From NCBI GenBank assembly GCA_033675265.1, contig JAUJYZ010000436.1, positions 164,082 through 228,081 of the forward strand: a stretch of 64,000 nt of DNA, written 5' to 3'. This DNA is from Actinostola sp. cb2023. Its lineage: Eukaryota > Cnidaria > Anthozoa > Actiniaria > Actinostolidae. Below the pieces are notes generated by a model that did not search any database, was not told the DNA's origin, and worked only from the letters and a program-made list of their open reading frames with translations. The position numbers and the translations under genes are program-made. Shown in pieces: positions 11,701 to 26,700 of the stretch (its first letter is position 1; each line of letters begins with the position of its first letter).

Positions 11701-14700
11701 CGGGTTTGGTTTGCTTCAAAATATTTTTATTTTATTTTATTTTATTTTTTGAAATGATTCCGTCTGAGAGCTGGTCAAGAGGTCAAATTTGCATGAAATT
11801 ATGCACTTCTTTACGGCGCTGTACAAACTTCGTCTCGCATTATCCAGCGAAACTTTTTATATCATGTTGTAGATAAATGTATCTAGTTTGTCTAGAGGTA
11901 AAGCGTTATTCAATCGGTTTAGCCGTTTATGAGAAAATTAGTTGATAATTAACCCCACTAAGATCTAACTGAATGGCGGCTCAAAATTACCCAATTTTAC
12001 TCTATTATTTTGCAAAAGTGGCACATCGCTGGACACTCTCATTGACACAATCGGATTGAACATCATTTCATTTACACAAATCTGTAAAAACCTGTGTACG
12101 TTTTGGATATTTCAAAAGTTACGACAATTTCAGTTGGTGCATGTTAGACGATTTACGAATATTAATTAGGTGCAATATCTCAGATATCTTATCCATATGA
12201 AGTTGAAAACAGCTTACCTCCTTCCTAAATCGCTCATGTTTCCCATTTTACCCATGCTAGACTTCATTCCAGGTCAACATTTCCAAATACAGCGATTTAG
12301 GAAGGAGGTAAGCTATTTTCAACTTCATATGGATAAGATATTGCACCTAATTAATATTCGTAAATCGTCTAACATGCACCAACTGAAATTGTCGTAACTT
12401 TTGAAATATCCAAAACGTACACAGGTTTTTACAGATTTGTGTAAATGAAATGATGTTCAATCCGATTGTGTCAATGAGAGAGTCCAGCGATGTGCCACTT
12501 TTGCAAAATAATCGAGTAAAGATGGGTAATTTTGAGCCGCCGTTCAGTTAGATCTTAGTGGGGTTAATTATCAACTAATTTTCTCATAAACGGCTGAACC
12601 GATTGAATAACGCTTTACCTCTAGACAAACTAGATACATTTATCTACAACATAATATAAAAAGTTTCGCTGGATAATGCGAGACGAAGTTTGTACAGCGC
12701 CGTAAAAAAGTGCATAATTTCATGCAAATTTGACCTCTTGACCAGCTCTCAGACGGAATCATTTCAAAAAATAAAAAATAAAATCGTTTTAGTTTTAACC
12801 TTGATATAGTCTTTCATTAGCTAGAGTTTGGGAGATATTTATTTTAGAAGCGAAAACGACTGAGAGGTTTTTAAAGAGACGGCCAGTTAAAGGGCTTAAA
12901 ATAAAGTTATATCAAGTCAAAATAAAGTCACAATAAAGTCAAATAAAGTCAAATAAAGTCAAATAAAGTCACAATAAAGTCACAATAAAGTCAAATAAAG
13001 TCAAAATAAAGTCACAATAAAGTCAAATAAAGTCACAATAAAGTCAAATAAAGTCAAATAAAGTCTGTAGATGGAACTTAGAAAAGTAGGCAGTGCTGAT
13101 ACCCAAGTGGCTTCTAATGTAACACAATCTGCATATTTTGATCCATAGCTGAAGGATCGTGATGCTAAAGGTTGTACTCCATTCATGCTGTCAATACAGA
13201 GTCATAATTTAAAAGCTGCGTTGTACATCTTGGATTTTGTGGTAAAAAATGAGGGTAAGTGTTGTATTGACTCGAGTAGGACACTTCTATGTTATATCGG
13301 ATGTTATATGATAATTATTGATATATTATGTGCGCTTTGTGGTTGAGGGCCTTGTGTTATTAGAGTACAATCGTAATTCAATCATCAATCAATTAAATCA
13401 TCAATCAATCATCAATCAAATCATCAATCAATCAATCAATTGTCAGTCAAATCATCAATCAAATCATCAATCAATCAAATCATCAATCAAATCATCAATC
13501 AATCAAATCAATCAATCATCAATCATCAATCAAATCATCAATCAATCAAATCATCAATCAAATCATCAATCAAATCATCAATCAATCAATCAAATCATCA
13601 ATCAATCAATCATCAGTCAAATCATCAATCAAATCATCAATCAATCAAATCATCAATCAAATCATCAATCAATCAATCATCAGTCAAATCATCAATCAAT
13701 CAATCAAATCATCAATCAATCAATCAAAATCAATCAAATCATCAATCAAATCATCAATCAATCATCAATCAATCAAATCATCAATCAATCAATCATCAGT
13801 CAAATCATCAATCAATCAAATCAATCAATCAATCAATCATCAATCAAATCATCAATCATCAATCAATCATCAATCAATCAATCATCAATCAATCAATCAA
13901 TCAATCAAATCATCAATCAATCATCAATCAATCATCAATCAATCAAATCATCAATCAAATCATCAATCAAATCATCAATCAATCAATCAATCAATCAATC
14001 ATCAATCAATCAATCATCAATCAATCATCATCAAATCATCAATCATCAATCAATCAATCAAAATCAATCAAATCATCAATCAAATCATCAATCAAATCAT
14101 CAATCAAATCAATCATCAATCAAATCATCAATCAAATCATCAATCAATCAATCAATCAATCAATCATCAGTCAATCATCAATCAAATCATCAATCAAATC
14201 ATCAATCAATCAAATCATCAATCAAATCATCAATCAAATCAACAATCAATCAATCATCAGTCAATCATCAATCAAATCATCAATCAGTCAAATCATCAAT
14301 CAAATCATCAATCAAATCATCAATCAAATCATCAATCAAATCATCAAATCAATCAATCAAATCATCAATCAATCAATCAATCAATCATCAATCAATCAAA
14401 TCATCAATCAATCAAATCATCAATCAATCAATCATCAATCAAATCATCAATCAATCAAATCATCAATCAATCATCAATCAAATCATCAATCAAGCATCAA
14501 TCAATCATTTTGTAATCCTTCCCTCCATTATTTTCTTTCAGGAAAACTTTACAGTGATTGCCAAGTTTCCATGGACGCCATGATCTTTCCATCTACCTTC
14601 AGTAACATCACACCACTTCACGCTCTAGCCATAGCTTGTACCTCAAACCTGCCAGCCAGCGGGTTGGGTAACAGTCTGACAGTGTCTAATTTACCCTCCG

Positions 14701-17700
14701 GGTACACACCTAGAATGCTGCTTAAGCTATTCCAGGCCAACTATCCATCGGCTTATAGGGCTACTATACCTCCCTTGGTGGAAGCTAAAAAGGTGAAAGG
14801 AATCATCATTGTCATCATCATCATCGCTATCATCATCATCACCATCATCATTGTCATATTGTATATGTGTCGCAGGGCTCCTTTTGATATCAGAGGCTAC
14901 TAGCCACTGACTGGACTACCCTGCTGTTTTATTTGAGTTTAAATAAAGGTGTCTATCTATCTACATATCTATCATCAATATCATCATTGTCATCATCATC
15001 ATCAATCATCATCATCACCAATCATCATTGTCATCATCATAATTGTCATCATCACCAATCATCATCATAAAAACATTTATATACAAAATGTAGCACCATT
15101 TACGTTACGGTAAATGGCGCTTTATTATCATCATTGTCATCATCATCACCATTGTCACTATCATCATTGTCATCATCATCATCACCATCATCATCATTGT
15201 CATCATCATCATCAGTCATTTTATCATCACCATCATTGTCATCATCATTGTCATCATACATCACTTCACAGTTCTGTTGTTCCTTCCATAGTATCCAAGA
15301 GCTAAGACACCCAAACAACGACTTCTTGAACGAGCACAAAAAGAAAAAGATGTCACCTCATCTAAGAAGCAACCTGAGCCCAAGAAAGCAACGCTGGCAC
15401 CAACATCCACAACAGCAGTAGGGACAGCAAGCAGAACTGGTCCTGTGAGGTTTGATGGAGGAAACAGGATCCCTATTGTTAGTAGTAGAAGGGAATCTAT
15501 ACAAGGTAGGTCAAGATTCCTTGGAGGTGTAGGGTGGGGCAGTAAGGGGTGTGGGTATTGTCTTATAGTTGGTCACTATGATGTCATCATCATCATCATT
15601 GTCATCATCCTTGCCATCATGCTCATCATTGTCATCATCATTGTCATCATCATTGCCATTATCATCATCATCATTGTCATCATCATCATCATTGCCATCA
15701 TCATCATCATTGCCATCATCATTGTCATCATCATCATTATCATCACCATCATTGTCATCATCACCATCATTGTCATCATCATCATTATTATCATTATTAT
15801 CATCATTGTCATCATCATTGTCATCATCATCATTGCCATCATCATTGTCATCATTATCATCATCATCACTATACCTTCATTCCTCTAAGTATCGTCTTGT
15901 CATGTGGTTTGTGTTGATGCCAAGTGTTTTATCACAGGTATGGTGACATTCTCTGATCCCAAGGAGCTCCGCCAAGCTCTCATTGAGATGGACAAGCACA
16001 TGGTATCTAGTGAAACACTGGCTCCTGAAGGTGGCTTGGCTAATCTAGTACAGCATGTGCTTCACGTGAAGTTAACTGAGGTGCGGTACAGCTCAGAAGT
16101 ATAAATTATAACATTTTTCACACAATTTATTGTACTGCACAAAACAATTTCTTTTTACAAAACAGTTATTCTATGATTCATTTAAGGAGTCTCCATATAG
16201 TTTTAAGGGCCTATATGCCAAATGTAAAAAGCGTCTTATAGCTAATACAGATGTATAATTTGACACCCGTTCAGCCAACCATATGACAGATCATGAGTTG
16301 GGGAATCGTTTTATATGAAAATGATCACTCGAAAGGTTACCATAGCAACGCCATGCCAGCTTTAACAAAGGTCATTTTTCTCATCAAATCAATCAAAACG
16401 CACGGTTTACATGGTGAATCTTTTGAATACTTTTCATTATGAAAATTCTACACTTCACCTTTCATTTGACAAAGAGCTGAAACATTCCGCACTACAGAAT
16501 CCAAAATATTGCAAAATATTGATTTTGCAAAATAAAGAAAAATCTGTAGTACCAATTTTTTTCATATTATGTTAATTACTTTAGCTTTATATTACAAACA
16601 AATTGTAAAATTATGAAAAGATTTTACGTACTATATACAATATGAGCGGCCGATCTGTATGGGATTTACAAACTCGAGCCATAGGCGAGAGTTTGTAAAT
16701 CCCATATAGATCGGACGCGAATATTATATATTACTTATCGAATCCAACGATGTATAAGTGGATGTTTTACTATAATTTGGATGATAGGAAACAGTTTGGC
16801 CAAGAAAATCCAAGTTAAGGTTGAATGCAAATGAGGACGATTCTGTATCCGATTTACAGATGCCTGCTACGCTTATGATTTCTATTGTATTTCCCTCATG
16901 AATTATTCATGAATTCGATAACGTATAGTTTTGGAGTTTCTTTTCAAAAAAGATTGCCCGCGCATGACGTCATCAAAATAAAAATGATTCAAGTTCCATT
17001 ATTGCACATGCTCATGGTGTTGCTTAAACTGTATATGGAGCCACCTTAATGGTTAAAGGAAATTTATAACACCGTAAAAAAGAGTACTCAACTGATGTTT
17101 TGATCCTTTACACTCCCTCTTACTCCGACGAAGGGCTGCATGTAAGGCTCGAAACATCAGTAAAGTTAAGTACTCTTTTTCACGGTGTTATATATATATT
17201 TCATTTAACCATTGAATGTATCATTATCATATGACCCGTATTTCACGACTAGCGCGTTCTTAATAAAGTCACATGTAATGGGGTCCGGACGTGATGGCGT
17301 AAGTCAGTCTGGAAAAAGCCGTATTTCCTGACTTGCGCACTCTTTAATAAAACCATTGGAAAAGGAGGGTCGGGTGGGTCATATGATAAAATGGTTATTG
17401 ACTGGTTAGGTCGGACGGCCATGACCTCCAGCCAAATGTTTTCCCGTCAGGCCCTCCCACTTGACAGTCAATAAGCATTTTATTATACACTGATGCAGTC
17501 CATACTAGCGTACTCGCTAGTTTCCATTGAATTTATCATTATACACTGATGCAGTCCATACTAGTGTACTCACTAGTTTCCATTGAATTTATCATTATAC
17601 ACTGATGCAGTCCATACTAGTGTACTCGCTAGTTTCCATTGAATTTATCATTATACACTGATGCAGTCCATACTAGTGTACTCGCTAGTTTCCATTGAAT

Positions 17701-20700
17701 TTATCATTATACACTGATGCAGTCCATACTAGTGTACTCGCTAGTTTCCATTGAATTTATCATTATACACTGATGCAGTCCATACTAGTGTACTCGCTAG
17801 TTTCCATTGAATTTATCATTATACACTGATGCAGTCCATACTAGTGTACTCGCTAGTTTCCATTGAATTTATCATTATACACTGATGCAGCCCATACTAG
17901 TGTACTCGCTTGTTTCCATTGAATTTATCATTATACACCGACGCAGTCCATACTAGTGTACTCGCTAGTTTCCATTGAATTTATCATTATACACTGATGC
18001 AGCCCATACTAGTGTACTCGCTTGTTTCCATTGAATTTATCATTATACACCGACGCAGTCCATACTAGTGTACTCGCTAGTTTCCATTGAATTTATCATT
18101 ATACACTGATGCAGTCCATACTAGTGTACTCGCTAGTTTCCATTGAATTTATCATTATACACTGATGCAGTCCATACTAGTGTACTCGCTTGTTTCCACC
18201 TGCGATTATTTTATTTGAGAACTATTCTGTATTTTTTCTTAAACAGCTTGACAGTGAAGAAAACGAGAAGCTTGAGATGGAAGTGGGAATACGAGGTGAT
18301 GTTTACAACGTGTCAACGTCGAGTGGGACAACAAAGATCAGTCGTAAACCTCAGCCAAACGATGCTAACAAAGATAAGGGAATGGTAGGTCGATATTAGT
18401 CCCTAGGGCACTTATTTGGTATACTCTCCATGCCCATTATTGATATATAGTCCCTAGGGCACTTATTTGGTATACTCTCCATGCCCATTATTGATATATA
18501 GTACCTAGGGCACTTATTTGGTATACTCTCCATGCCCATTATTGATATATAGTCCCTAGGGCACTTATTTGGTATACTCTCCATGCCCATTGTCGATATA
18601 TAGTCCCTAGCTGGGCACTTATTTGGCATACTCTCCAGGCCCATTGTCGATATATAGTCCCTAGGGTACTTATTTGGTATACTCTCCAGGCTCATCGTAA
18701 ACCCCTTTGCACATGTACTGGAAAAATAAACACTCTTCAACTTAGGGTGTTCTTTTGAAATGTCCAAAACCTTGGAAATTTGTGGCAAATGTCCAAAACT
18801 AAACCTTACTAACGTAGTCTCCCCGATCAGCAAGGCAACTTGTGCCTAGCTAGAAGACTATGAGACTTAAATAAAGTTATGACGATGATGTTGTTGATCA
18901 GTGATAATAACGATGATGATGACGATGATGGTGGTGAAGATGATGATTTTTATTTTTAATATTCGATATTTTAATGTATTTATTTGGTTGTAGGGTATTG
19001 AAGATGACTTGATATGTCAGCTATTTGCACGTCTGCTTTCTAATTGTAAGGTAAGTCTAAGTATGACTGTACTTACGAATGGTGATCGTATTTGAATGTA
19101 TGTGATCTATAATGACGATGATGATGGTGATGAAGATGATGATGATGACCGAGATAACTCATGGATCTTCTTTTGCAAAAGGACTTGCATATCATGACAT
19201 ACCGTACAACAATTATGTGACTGATCTCTGATAGTGATGGTGATAATGACGATGGTGATGATGATGACAATGGTGATGATGATGACAATGGTGATGATGG
19301 TGACAATGATGACAATGATGATGACAATGGTGATGATGATGATAATGGTGATGATGATGACAAGGATGATGATGATGACAATGGAGATGATGACAATGAT
19401 GATGACTGGTGACAATGATGACAATGATGATGACTGGTGATGATGATGACAATGGTGATGATGATGACAATGGTGATGATGACAATGGTGATGATGATGA
19501 CAATGGAGATGATGGTGACAATGGAGATGATGGTGACAATGATGACAATGGTGATGATGATGACAGTGGTGATGATGATGACAATGGTGATGATGGTGAC
19601 AATGATGATGACTGGTGATGATGATGACAATGGTGATGATGATGACAATGGTGATGATGATGACAATGGAGATGATGGTGACAATGATGACAATGGTGAT
19701 GATGATGACAATGGTGATGATGATGACAATGGTGATGATGATGACAATGGTGATGATGATGACAATGGTGATGATGATGACAGTGGTGATGATGATGACA
19801 ATGGAGATGATGGTGACAATGGAGATGATGGTGACAATGATGACAATGGTGATGATGATGACAGTGGTGATGATGATGACAATGGTGATGATGGTGACAA
19901 TGATGATGACTGGTGATGATGATGACAATGGTGATGATGATGACAATGGTGATGATGATGACAATGGAGATGATGGTGACAATGATGACAATGATGATGA
20001 CAATGGTGATGATGATGACAATGGTGATGATGATGACAATGGTGATGATGATGACAATGATGATGATGACTGAGATAACTCATTATGGAACCTTACCTTG
20101 TTATTATTAGATGGCCACAGCCAACAACCAACAAGAGGAAACCGTTCTCTCCTTCTTTGTCAACAACTCTCGCTGGATCAAGTCCACACCTCAGCAGAAG
20201 CACCGTCTCTTAAAATACAGCAACAAACTCTTCGGTTCCCACCCAGAGGGACCATCAAAGGGACCCCAAGCCGTACGCAATAAATCCACCAATGATATCA
20301 CAGCAGAAATCAAGATCAAGGGATCAAGTGGATCATCGACCACCATTGAGAGTAACCTCTTGGCTCAGTTAGACGAGATCTCGAGCAGCTTTAGGAGTCT
20401 CGTGGACACACTAGCAGCATTGGAGGGAAGGGTGGGTGGGGACGAGAATGGCGAACAAAACATGGAAGTTGAGAAGACGACAAAGGCTGAGGAAACTCCC
20501 AAAGAAGGTGCCACTGGGACTTTGAGGGACCTTATTGATCTGTCTTCTCCAGCCCCTGCTGAAAATGTCCCTGGAAAGGACGAAGCATTGCCTATTCTGA
20601 TACAACTTGCCCAAAACTGGCCCTGTGTTGCTGCGACCATTTTGGGGTACTTTCCTGAGGTTACCCAAGAACGTGCCACGATGGAGAATACACCAAATAA

Positions 20701-23700
20701 GGACCCTAGGGACGTAAATGGTAGTTCTAAGAGTGCCCCTAACAAAAATAGACCTAGCAAATCCTGCAGTATAGATGGCTTTGTTATAGAGCTTCTTTCA
20801 AATGCCGACAAGTCTGTATTAGTCACCTTGGTGGAAACTATCATCAAAGAAATGAATAAGTACCCAACGGAACTACTATTAGAAGCTACACGACAAAATA
20901 CGGACCTAGAGGGGCCTTTTGCACCAAGTGCGCTTGCCATAGCAGTAGGAATGAAGTTCCTCAGGGCCGTTATTCGGCAGATGTCGGTACATCTCAGTCG
21001 CAGTGGTGTATCGTATGTAGATCTGAGGAGTAGACTGGGTTCTAGTACCCAGTCTTCATTGATCTCATTTGGGTCGGACCAGAATCAGAATGTTGAATTT
21101 AAGCAAAAAGTCAGGTAAGAATCATCTTGTATTCATTGATGGTTCTACCGTAAATGCTCGATTAAGGGCCCTGCTTCCAATAAGCGGCCCCTCGAATAAG
21201 CGCCTCCCCCTAGAGGTCTAAAAATTAAATAAGCGCCCGGGGCGCTAAATCGAGCATTTACGGTAACTTGTTCATGGGATCACGACTGAATACTGTTTGA
21301 TTGTACGTGTTTGTTTAGCCAATACTTTCTTTACATCTACCATATGTTTGCATTGCTAGTAAAAGTCACGCAACACCCAAGTCACACAACACCTAACATC
21401 CAAGTCACACAACACCTAACATCCAAGTCACACAACACCCAAGTCACACAACACCTAACATCCTAAGTCACACAACACCTAACATCCAAGTCACACAACA
21501 CGTAACATCCAAGTCACACAACACCCAAGTCACACAACACCTAACATCCTAAGTCACACAACACCTAACATCCAAGTCACACAACACCTAACATCCAAGT
21601 CACACAACACCTAACATCCTAAGTCACACAACACCTAACATCCAAGTCACACAACACCTAACATACATGTCACACAACACCTAACACCCAAGTCACACAA
21701 CACCCAAGTCACACAACACCCACGTCACAACCAAATCACACAACACCTAACATCCAACATCCAAGTCACACAACACCCACGTCACACAACACCCATGTCA
21801 CACAACACCCAAGCCAGATGATCCTCTACTTCTTTATTTAGAATGATCTTAAAGTCATTTTCGTGGTTGGGCATATACGAGCTTGTGCAGGCGGCAGAGG
21901 CAACGGTGATACCAGTACGTGAAGGTGTGGCCAAGGCACAGGCCAAATCTACCAGAGCAAGCATCAGCAACAACATCCCTACACCCAACGTATTCCCTGG
22001 TGGACGGTACAGGGGTGGACGACCAGGTCAGAGTAGATTCACATTCATTTTTACTCACAGATTATGCAATCCACGAGTTATAGGGATGACATTGGGACAA
22101 TTTTGGGATCACTCACTGAGATCACACTTGGATGATTTTGACTTGGATGATTTTGGGATCACTCACTCACTCGGCCGTAAACTTTTATTGCATTGCCGCT
22201 GAAGTACATCGCAGGCTCACAACTTGGGGGGAGGGGGTGGGTGGTAATCCACGAGTTGGACAACTGATGCCTTTGATCTTACTTTTTAGTATAATTTTAG
22301 ACTTGGAATATATAATTTTGCGCGCTGTGATTGGTCGAGCGACCAGTGTTTATGAGACGATAATCACTGGTCGAGAGCGGAAGTAAAATCATCAACACAA
22401 GTACTAATAAAACGTTTTTTTATCCTGAATTCCATATTTTCTCTGATATTCACGTCTAAATTTATACTAAAATAATTATTCACCTCAGGCTCAGTGATTA
22501 TGGTGAATATTCACCTCGACTTCGACCCAAGTCACACAACACCAACGTCACACAACACCAACGTCACACAACACCAACGTCACACAACACCAACGTCACA
22601 CAACACCAACGTCACACAACACCAACGTCACACAACACCAACGTCACACAACACCAACGTCACACAACACCAACGTCACACAACACCAACGTCACACAAC
22701 ACCAGTCACACAACACCAACGTCACACAACTCACACAACACCAACGTCACACAACACCAACGTCACACAACACCAACGTCACACAACACCAACGTCACAC
22801 AACACCAACGTCACACAACACCAACGTCACACAACTCACACAACACCTTTGATGCAAGTGACTGAAGTTGTTTGATGTTGTTGCAGGAATTCGTGTCAGT
22901 CAGTACGACTCTAGATCAACCACCCAAGAAGCTATGCTACGCACAGCCTTCAGGTAGGATATTTAGTGCAATTCGAGGACGCAGGCTCACATCCTGTGTT
23001 CGACTGTATCTCAGTCAAACACTGTAATTATTACCTCTTGTAAGCGACCACCTCCCATAAGCGACCACCTTACCTGACAACGAGGGTGGTCGCTTTCGAG
23101 AGGTTCGACTGCATCGAAGTCAAACACTGTAATTATTACCTCTTGTAAGCGATCACCTCCCATAAGCGACCACCTTACCTGACAACGAGGGTGGTCGCTT
23201 ACGAGAGGTTCGACTGTATCGAAGTCAAACACTGTAATTATTATGTAAGCGACCACCTTACCACCTTACCTGACAACGAGGGTGGTCGCTTACAAGAGGT
23301 TCGACTGCATCGAAGTCAAACACTCGACTTTTTCTTGTAGAATTCCTGAGTGGACAACTACAAGAGGTTCGCCGGTAGTAACCTCGACTTTTTGTGTAGA
23401 ATTCCTGAGGACACTCAGTCATCTCCAGCAGTACGTTGCCATGGTACCCGCCTAGCGGCCCTTGGTGACGATCCAAGCACCCCTCGAAAACGTACCCCTA
23501 CTCCTCCATTGTCGATCCGAGGGTACTCCCGGGCCCACATGAGAAGGACCTCTCTGATAGACAGTGATAGTGACACAGACGAGGAAACAGGGTCCATGTT
23601 TCGGAATGTTATGGATGAAGATAGTGATATGGATTTTGAGGAAAGCGATTCCTCGAGTGTTGCTATGGCGACAGGACTAAGTCGCGAGCACCCTTACGCT

Positions 23701-26700
23701 TGGGCGCTCGATGGCAGGCTGTCTGGTACTGGGGAAAGTAGCTCAACGAATAATCTACAAATTAGTGTAAGTAAGCAGGAGGGAAATTTGCATGAGCATG
23801 CGCTTAACCGCTGGACCATAAAAGCGTAATTTCAGAAGCACAAAAACCGATTATAGTAATAATAACGCTATATTTTATTATGTTGCTATTTTGATCATCA
23901 GAGTTCGACAAAAAGGCTTATTATATAGTCAAATGTTAATTTAATTCTGGCTTTTCACTGCACACTGGCTATTCACAAAATTCGTATTTTGTTTGATATT
24001 GACTGCACAGGAAGCCCAAGCTGGGATTTTGTGGATTATATCTTTATTTATTTTATTCTATAAATACTGTAATAACAGTCTTGAAACTATCCTGATGTCT
24101 TGTGGTATTTATTTACTATACCTGCACAAAGTTTCGTTGAATTTGAAAACAATTTAGATGTCTTCCCAGACCTTTCCATGAAAATATTTTTGTTGTTATC
24201 ATAAAAAACTGTAATTTTATCTCTTCTGGCGAATTTTTCCAACAATCTCAATAACATATACTGAAAGCATATGGTACATAGTTCTATGAAATGGTAAAAT
24301 GTTTGTGGAGATTTGGGCTGGATTTCAAGCAATATGCAAAAAATGTATATTTTTGAGTAATGAAATTTATGCAAACTTTACACTTCAATAAAATGTTTAC
24401 ACCTTGACCGATCTCAGCATAATATCTAAAAATATGACCTCGGATGGGAACATTACAAGAACATTGGAACACTGATAGAAGGAGGCCCCACCAGAAAACG
24501 AATACCATAATGAATGTGTTGAAGATTAATTCACGTTCTGGAAATTATGACGAAGAAATTGTCGAAAATCTTCGACCGAGCGATTTTTCCCAGAGAAGTT
24601 ACTGGAATTTTTCAAAACAGGAAACATGACTTTAATGAATTATGTAGTGGAAATTGTGGAGATTTCGAGATAACTAGCTTTGAAGATTGGGATAATTGAA
24701 TTTTCCAGACATCATACCCAAGTTTACCTTCGTTTATTTGAAGTTGATTTGGTGTTGATGAAGGCTAAAATATAATAATATACATTCCATATGTATAAGA
24801 ATTGACTAAATGTATTTACTTTTCCTTAAATCTTCTTCAAGACTGAGCTTGCAACGTTGACAAACTGTTTACCCCATGTCAGCATGCTTTTTTTATCCAA
24901 AATAGAGTATTTAGCACAGCAAAAGAACAGGAATTTGATATCAAATAAAGGCATACATAATACTCTAATATTTCGATCAATGAAATAACTTTAAGGCACA
25001 AAGATAGCATTAAGAATTCATTTCTGCGTGTTCAGTACATACAATTCTCGTAATACGTCCGCAACAACTGTAAACATTGGAACCAAACAACTTGTCTCGA
25101 GTACATCTTGCATTCATCTAACTGTGGCGACGAATGCGCACACAAAATTCCCTCCAGTTGTGTAAGTAAAGAACTACAACAATTTCTGATAAGAATAATA
25201 AAAATACCTATGATGATTATGTAATTTAATGAGTGATCTATAATAATAAATAATGAATAATAAGTATGTGATTAAAGTAAATTTTTAATAATGATAACTT
25301 TATTCCTCAAAACAAAATTACAAATAAGAGATAGAAAAAATAGATAATAATATTTACAAAATTTAAAATGATCGCTTGGATTGTTCAATAACAATAACTA
25401 ATGATATTAAAATACAAACAATAAATATAATAATAAGAAAGTAAATAAAAAAGTTTTAATAAATAATAATAATAGTAATAATAATTATTATATTATTTAA
25501 TTCTTATATAGCGCAAAAATTACATGTAAATATGATCTAATGCGCTTTACAGAATCAAACATAAAAACAATATTCCTAAACTATGATGATAGTGATAATT
25601 TACGAATAATAATCATCACCATCATAATAATCATCATCATTCAAACTTTCAGCATTTCAGTGGGTTTCAAGGCTCGCGCACGTTACGAAATAACGTTCCC
25701 TGATTGGCTGAAAATCTCATGAATTATTAATGAGTTCAAAAACTTTAGTTCACATGATTTTATCTCATTTTTTTCTAGTTCTCGCATTACATCAATAACA
25801 TAAACACACCACCGAGCGTACATACGGGGAACTGCTATCTAACTCGCATGTACTCGAGGCTCGTCAAAGAAGCCGTTGACGTCATGATATCCATCCAACC
25901 ACGTGACCCTAGCTCGACCAAGGAGACTTTGATCCCAGAAGAACCTGTTTTACCGGTTTTGGACATCACCGCCGAGGAGTGTAGTAACATCCAAGAACGT
26001 GTGACGTCAATCTTGAACGTCTCGTGGGTATGGTTGGCTAAGGTATTGGACGTTGTAGAGGGCCAGTTGCAACGTGGAAAAGGCTTTGATACTAAGGTAA
26101 TATTGCGTGACATGATGTCACGAGACTATTGATTGAATATTGCGTGACATGATGTCACGAGAATATTGATTGAATATTACGTGACATGTCACGTGACTTG
26201 ATTGGATATTACGTGACATAATTTCACGAGACTATCAATTGAATATTGCGTGACATGTCACGAGACTATTGATTGAATATTGTGTGACAATCTCACGATA
26301 CTATTGATTAAATATTGCGTGACATAATATCACAAGACTACTGATTGAATATTGCATGACGTAATCTCACAAGACTAATTTTGGATATTGTGTGACGTAA
26401 TAATTGCTTGTATAGCGCCTATACAGGACTGTTCTAAGCACTGTCATACAAAGAAATCTTACGAGATTCGATTGAATATTGTGTTATGGCAGGAGCCCAT
26501 TACTAGGAGCCTTCCTCCTATAATAGGTTTGTACGACATCATTTGCATAAATTGAGCTAAAAATAGAACTCATTATAAATTCCGCGCGATTAACCAATCA
26601 TGTCGCGTCTTACACAATAGGAATTTGACGTCAGATTCAACACTGATGGCAGCCGAATGTAGTTCTAGTGAAGAATCTGAATCTAGCTATAGTGAAATTG

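Noticed and set aside
9935..13063. LTR retrotransposon suggested by array sequence on both sides of an insert
   Set aside because: The flanking sequence is a tandem repeat continuing through the site, and the inserts have foldback or Helitron-like ends with no gag/pol.
13318..14903. Two overlapping open frames of more than 400 codons rich in Asn, Gln, Ser and Ile
   Set aside because: They are translations of the AATC/ATC satellite. Only the segment 14542-14792 in one of these frames is real coding sequence (exon 9).
19073..20083. Long His/Ser/Pro and Ile/Val/Thr frames on the minus strand
   Set aside because: They are reverse translations of the GATGATGACAAT minisatellite between exons 13 and 14.
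20111..20113. ATG as start of a separate gene encoding a 335-residue protein
   Set aside because: It follows a good acceptor (TTATTATTAG) in phase 0 and its protein continues the UBR5 alignment, so it is an internal exon.
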